Positions 58,905-64,000 of a stretch of 64,000 nt of DNA are shown in pieces. A program made the position numbers and the translations under genes. Origin of the DNA: Symbiodinium natans (Eukaryota > Sar > Dinophyceae > Suessiales > Symbiodiniaceae); the NCBI GenBank assembly GCA_905221605.1, contig CAJNDS010002430.1:189520-253519 (forward strand), written 5' to 3'. The notes beneath the pieces are model-generated. The model did not search any database, was not told the DNA's origin, and worked only from the letters and a program-made list of their open reading frames with translations. The stretch's first letter is position 1. Every line of letters starts with the position of its first letter.

Positions 58905-61900
58905 TGATGGAGGTTTATCCACTGCTCAGGGTGGGGGAGTCCTGATCAAACCAGCGGAAGAAGGAGGCCAGCCGGGTGAGGCTGGGGAACCCACAGTGCT
59001 CTCGGGTGCCCCAGTTCGCCACATCCAAACTTGTCAGGCGACGGTATGCATTCCCAAATACTTCCAGTTGTGCTCCCCTTGATGCCGGGGGTGGAGGTAA
59101 CCCTCCGGGAGTCGAAGTCCACACCAGAAGCATATCATAATGCACATCTGGAGGAATGAACTATTCGGGGTGGGGCGAATCGGTGGCTTCATCTTCTCCA
59201 CTGCATAGGCCTTGAGGTCTTGGTCCGGGAGCCCCGGTACCTCGACCTGGAGGATGAACCTCCTGCACACCTGGGGCCAACTGTCTAGGGCCAACGCGAA
59301 GAGCTCCCATTCATTGTGGTGTGCAGCAGGTTCGCATTCAGCACCCATTTCGGCTCCTCATCCAAGGTGTATACCACTCCTCTGGCTAGGATGGTAAGCT
59401 TCCTGACCTTACCCTGGATCTCGTAGGCGGCTCGGTCAAGCATCTGGTTGGCCAAGCCATTGCCCTCTTGAGCAGCAACAGCTGGTCTGGCCCCAGTGTT
59501 CAGGTCATCCGGGACCTCTTGCCCCGGGTCTGCTGTCCCCTCCTGAGGCCTGGTTCTGTTCCCAGTCGTGGGAGGGTTGCCACCAACTTAAAAACCACTG
59601 TCCGAGCCAATGCTCATCCCCCCATTGCTGCCATCCTTCCCATTCGGTGTGTCCCCAGCCAGGGTGCATCGGCCTGTTCGAGGGCGTGGGTGGGAGCCAC
59701 TGGGCTGCCTCGGAGACTGCCTTCTCCCCACAAAGTTTGTCTGCCAGGTCATTTACCTGTTGCCTCCATGGGTGTTCCGCACCCACTTTTTGGAGGAACT
59801 CCTCCTCTGTTACGTGGGATGGAACCCACTTCATTTTGAGGCGATCGGTTTTTGGCGGTCTGCAGCTCCCACCAAATGTCCGCGTGGGTCTTGCCCGGTT
59901 TCTGACTGACGCCGAACCAGTCCAGTGTCGTATCGACAGGGCTTCCGTGTAACCGGCCAATCGCAGAACGGCGTACAGCTCCCCTCGGAATACAGTCTGG
60001 GCCGCCCCTACCTGCAGGCTACTACTGCATAGGCCACTTTCCTGAGCCTGGGATCTGCTGTGTAGGGACCCCCACTCGCAGCCGCGCCGGGTCGCTAGGA
60101 AGCTCCTTCTTGGTTGCCCGTGAAGGTTGGCTCTTCCAGGTTGGCTCTTCCTCGTGTGGAGGATTGACCTCCCTTACATTTCTGGGCGGGAGGCCTCTTG
60201 TCCACAGGGACCTTGGGCCCTGAGCCCTTCCTTCTTGGAACCATTGCGGTAGTTCCCAATTCTGGGCTTTCCACCAGGCACAGTCCAGGAGCACATGCTC
60301 CCAGTCCGCCTCTTCGTGGCACCTAGGGCAAATTTTTACTGCGGAGTTTTGACTGCACACCAGGGCACCTTGCCACACACATCTTAAAGCAGCCGTGTTG
60401 CTGGTTCTTCCGTCTTTTTTGAACTCCCCCCAGCAGTTTTCTTCCTACCGTCCAATCAACTCCGTCTTGGAGCTCCGGAGCAGTTAGGCTGGTGGCGATG
60501 CGGCGGTTTACCTCCTTCTGGTAGGTTTGCTGGAGGAGGTCCAAGACTCCACACTCCTGCTGCGGGGTGTGCATGGTGTGCCTGGCGCCTTTCGTGTCCA
60601 GCCATTCGTCACTGCCCCTGGGCTGCCACCCTAGGTCGAGCAGGTAGGCGACAGTGGCTCCTAGAGGGCCTCGGAGCATTTGCCATCTGTTGTTGGCTTC
60701 TTCTAGGTGCTGGACCGTGAGTCCCCAAGTGCGCTTCAATAGGTCTTCTTTGCCTATCCATCTCTTCTTGAGCTGGAACCAGGCCTCTATTTGTTGGACC
60801 ATCATGGTGCGTCCTGGGTCCTGGTATTTGTCTCCAATGCAGGACAGGGCCACCTCCAGGTTGCCCGTTTTTTGCCGCCCACTCTGTTCAGCTAGAGCAC
60901 ACCGCAGTTTTTGGCGCCGGGTGGGTGGCATACCTTGAACCTGATGCCCCCATGTGAGGACGGAGGCAACCCTCCTCTGAAGAAGCGCACTTTGGCCGGC
61001 ACATGCGGGACGCGAAGCTGCTTCCCGCATCCATTTTTAACGACCTGGGCTCTGCAACACGTGATGGATGTGAGTGTAATTGGCCTTTCTATGTCGACAT
61101 TCTTGGCCAGAAGGGCAACGTGGTGGGCTTGCCAGTGCTGTGGCGCCACCCCCGTGGCTTCGGCCGTGCCCAGGGCTTGGGTAAGTTGCTCGTAGTCGTA
61201 GGCCCTGCCCGGGGAGGTTTTTGAGAGCAGCGTATGTCAGCCCATCAAGACCTCCTGCTTTGTCAGTGACATTCTTGAGGATGGCCTCCGCTGTGAGGGG
61301 AGGTAACTGGGAGGTTTTTGCTGCATCAACCAGGGAGGGTCAATGGGGGGAGTGTGCTCAACCTGTCCCCAGATCCATTGCTTCCTCCTGGCCGCCGGGC
61401 GCTCCTCCCTGGGAGGTCTTGGAAGGGCCGGTCTAGGACTCTCTCACTCTTCTTGAGGGCACTGTAGAGAGCTTTTTTTTTTGCTTTCAACAAGTCATGG
61501 TATTGGGCCTGCTATTCTTTGGCTTTCTGCAGCTGGACGGCCGCCTCCTGGTGCCTGGCAGTGGCACTCAGGGACCTCCACTGGGGCTCCCTGTTTGAAC
61601 GCTGCCGCTTCATGGCAGTTTTCCAGGCGTGCTGCCCACATCGCCATCTGCCAGGTACTTTGGTCCTCCTGGGCACAGCGCCTGTCCATTATGGCAAAGT
61701 GGGAGGGTTGAACCTCCTGCCATTCTTGGCTTTTGAGGTCAGCATTCAGTTTTGGGAACTGGGGAAGCTTCCAGGTTTCCCATTCGCTGGCTCTGTGCTT
61801 TATTTTGAAGCTTAAGGCTGCATGAGGTTTCCACGGGACTGTCCAATCGACAGACAGGTCAGAAAGTGCTTCTAGACTTCTGCTGACTACCCCAAAGTCT

Positions 61901-62235
61901 AGTTCTGCCCCATGATTGCATGTAGCTTCTCCTGTGGCAACCATTCTCCCTCGCATGACTTGGATCAGAGCGGTGTCCTGGATTTCTGTGGGGTCCATGT
62001 TTCACCCAACACAATCCAGGGTTCTGGGAGGGTTCTCACATATGCGACTAAAGAGGCTAGTACCTCTGCATTCGTGGGGCCATTGATGCCTTCCGTATCT
62101 CGCAGGTAGAGGGACACAATCGTGTAGCCCCATCGACTTTGCTTCAGCCCCACAGCTGATAGCCTGCTCCTCTGCATTGATAGGTCGCTTTTCGCCACAC
62201 ACCACTACTTTTAGGAAAAGCACAAGCAGTGCCCC
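58905..62235 (-). pseudogene. LINE relic L1 (endonuclease, RT remnants, RNase H)
   Basis: Read on the minus strand from 62,235 downward: an exonuclease-endonuclease-phosphatase piece (IVSLYLRDTEGINGP, PEPWIVLGETW) with the usual Gly-Asp-x-Asn motif replaced; a linker with ELDFGVVSRSLEAL; RT N-terminal remnants (KAGGLDGLTYAALK, ERPITLTSIT); RT thumb and C-terminal part (MMVQQIEAWFQLKKRW); zinc site CPRCHEEADWEHVLLDCAWW near 60,300; RNase H end WVPSHVTEEEF and VNDLADKLCG near 59,750-59,840; a tail with DRAAYEIQGKVRKL. The RT catalytic core is absent and the frame breaks many times. The element is dead. Confidence 0.7.
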
Positions 62236-64000
62236 CTAACCTCGTGCCCTTCTCAGACAGCGAGGCTGGTTCAGCATACACTTCCCATCCTAGGGATTGT
62301 AATGTGGCTCGCCTACCATGCAGCATGTCTGGCCATCCCTCCCACCTCGTACCCCCAACCAGGGTGGGCAGCACGGTTCGCTGGCGGGACTCGTTGGGCT
62401 GCCTCAGAAACAGCCTGTTGCCTTTGAGCCCTGGCCTTCTTGCCCGGCCTGTTCCTTTGCCTCTGCAGGGTGTCGTCATCTACATACCTCTGCGCCGGGG
62501 TCCTGCGCTCCAACAGGAACTCTCCCTTGCCTTGGGCTTTTCCGGCTGCCTCTGCTTTTCCTGCAGGAAGACCTTGTACACTGGGTGCTGATTTTCCCCA
62601 ACGGCGTTGAGGATCTTTTCCGCCCTGCTCGCCAGGAACTCTTGAGCCTTTTTGCTGCAATGGTCCTGGTACTGACTGGCTGCCCTGTCTGGGCATCAGG
62701 GTGGGCCAGCTCGGCCGCTTTTTCCCCACACAGCTTATCCGCCAGGTCATTGACCTGCTGTCTCCACGAGTTTTCCGTGCCCACCTTCCGGAGGAACTCC
62801 TCCTCTGAAACATGGGATGGAACCCATTTCATTTTGAGGCGGTTGACATCTGTGGTTTGCAGCTCCTACCAGATGTCACCGTGGGTCTTGCCCGGCTTTG
62901 GGCTGCGGACTCGTTTCGGGACACCAAGGCAGTCTAGTGTCGTGTCAATAGGGCCTTCGGTATAACGGGCCAGCTGCAAAACGGCATACAGCTCCCCCCG
63001 AAAAACCGTCTGTGGTCCAGGGACTTGGCCGACGATTGCTCCTACCTGGACGTAATCTTGGCCCTGTTTCTTGCAGGCTGCTACTGCATATGCCACCTGC
63101 CGGAGTCTCGGGTCCGCCGTGTAGGGGCCACCACTAGCATCTGTGCCATACACAAGCTCCGGGTCGCTGAGGGGCTCTTTGTCAGCCCATATACCCAAAA
63201 AGATTGGATTGTCTTCCTGTGGAGGTTGTATGTCCCATTCGGGTTTGGGCGGGAGGCCCCTGGTCCACAGCGATCTCGGGCCTTGGGCCCTGCCTTCTTG
63301 GAACCATGTTGGCAACTCCCAGTTCTGGGCTTCCCACCAAGCACAATCCAAGAGCACATGCTCCCAGTCCGCTTCCTGGTGGCACCGGGGGCACACTTTG
63401 ACAGCAGAGTTTTGGCTGCACACCAAGGCACCCTGCCAAACACACCTCAGGGCAGCTGCTTTCGTGGTTCGCCCTTCTTTCTTAAAACCCCCCAACAGTT
63501 TCCTCCCTACCGTCCAGTCGACTCCCTCCTTTAGCTCAGGGGCAGCGAGGCCGGTGGCGATGCGGCGGTCCACGTCTTTCTGATAGGTTTGCTGCAAAAG
63601 GTCTAGGACACGCTGTGGGGTGTGCATGGTGTGTCTGGCCCTGGGTGTCCAGCCACTCGTCACTGCCTCTAGGCTGCCAACCCAGGTCAAGCAGGTAGGC
63701 AACTGTGGCTGCCAGAGGGCCCCTTACCATTTGCCACCTGCTGCTGGCTTCTTCCAGCTTTTGGACTGTGAGGCCCCAGGTTCTTTCCAGCAGGTCTTCC
63801 TTGCCGGCCCACCTCTTCTTGAGCTGGAACCAGGCTTCAACTTGCTGGACCATCATGGTGCGACCCGGATCCTGGTACCTATCTCCTACAGAGGACAGAG
63901 CCACCTCTAGGTTGCCCATTTTCTGTCTGCCACACTGTTCAGCCAGGGCAGTCGGGAGCTTCTGTCTCCGGGTGGGTGGCATTCCCTGGGCTTGGTGGCC
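62236..64000 (-). pseudogene. LINE relic L2 (RT end, zinc site, RNase H), cut by window edge
   Basis: It is a second, closely related copy in the same orientation, directly upstream of L1. It reads MMVQQVEAWFQLKKRW and YLLDLGWQPRGSDEWLD near 63,650-63,870, then the zinc site CPRCHQEADWEHVLLDCAWW near 63,350. RNase H has YGTDASGG, FRGELYAVLQLAR and TLDC at about 62,920-63,170, and WVPSHVSEEEF and VNDLADKLCG near 62,740-62,830. A one-base deletion near 63,640 and an in-frame TAG replacing a Trp codon at 62,866-62,868 disable it. The reverse transcriptase core should lie beyond 64,000. Confidence 0.75.

Overview
The window looks like nuclear DNA of a dinoflagellate, most likely a Symbiodiniaceae-type or related genome. 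This is inferred from several signs together: long retroelement polyproteins with Gly/Lys-rich gag regions, a split-repeat tyrosine-recombinase retroelement carrying a methyltransferase-like domain, TTTAGGG-type telomere-like tracts, probable GC-AG introns, and an 11-nt match to the 3' end of the dinoflagellate spliced leader inside retroelement terminal repeats. No bacterial operons, rRNA, tRNA or CRISPR were found.

Layout. 1-1.0 kb (-): decayed ABC-F (Uup/EttA-like) ATPase. 1.0-4.3 kb: no recognised gene. 4.35-9.2 kb (-): a multi-exon host-type gene joining a TRPM-like LSDAT/SLOG nucleotide-sensor domain to a two-helix SLATT-like membrane domain. 9.2-13.1 kb: low-complexity DNA, short repeats and a relic of a DIRS/Ngaro-type pol. 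13.1-53.7 kb: two tandem copies of a ~1.3 kb repeat R. The first copy is split into four pieces by nested insertions. 53.7-58.9 kb: intergenic repeats and a 2.6 kb inverted repeat. 58.9-64 kb (-): two tandem LINE relics with endonuclease, zinc-knuckle and RNase H parts.

Insertions in R1. (i) A Ty1/copia-like element C2 (minus strand, 13,672-40,290, target duplication CACGTC). Its 5' LTR holds a second, oppositely oriented copy C3 (plus strand), making a palindrome with ~8 kb arms. (ii) A different copia-like element C1 (14,016-22,950, identical 136-bp LTRs, 5-bp duplication AAACT) sits inside the 3' LTR of C2. (iii) A complete Ngaro/PAT-like tyrosine-recombinase retrotransposon (40,685-49,988) has split direct repeats in the order A1-ORFs-B1-A2-B2. 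(iv) A 2.1 kb TIR element with an 8-bp duplication (50,179-52,270). R2 (52,387-53,716) preserves the empty site for the outer three.

The retroelements carry modules beyond the standard gag-PR-IN-RT-RH set. The Ngaro-like pol starts with a 2-oxoglutarate-oxygenase-like domain and a C5-methyltransferase-like domain. C2/C3 end pol with a second, different methyltransferase-like domain and carry a hidden overlapping ORF. C1, C2 and C3 all encode a 3' membrane-anchored module with a Cys/His cluster. These accessory modules are the strongest candidates for new biology here. Exon limits, start codons and domain calls were read by eye, without database searches.
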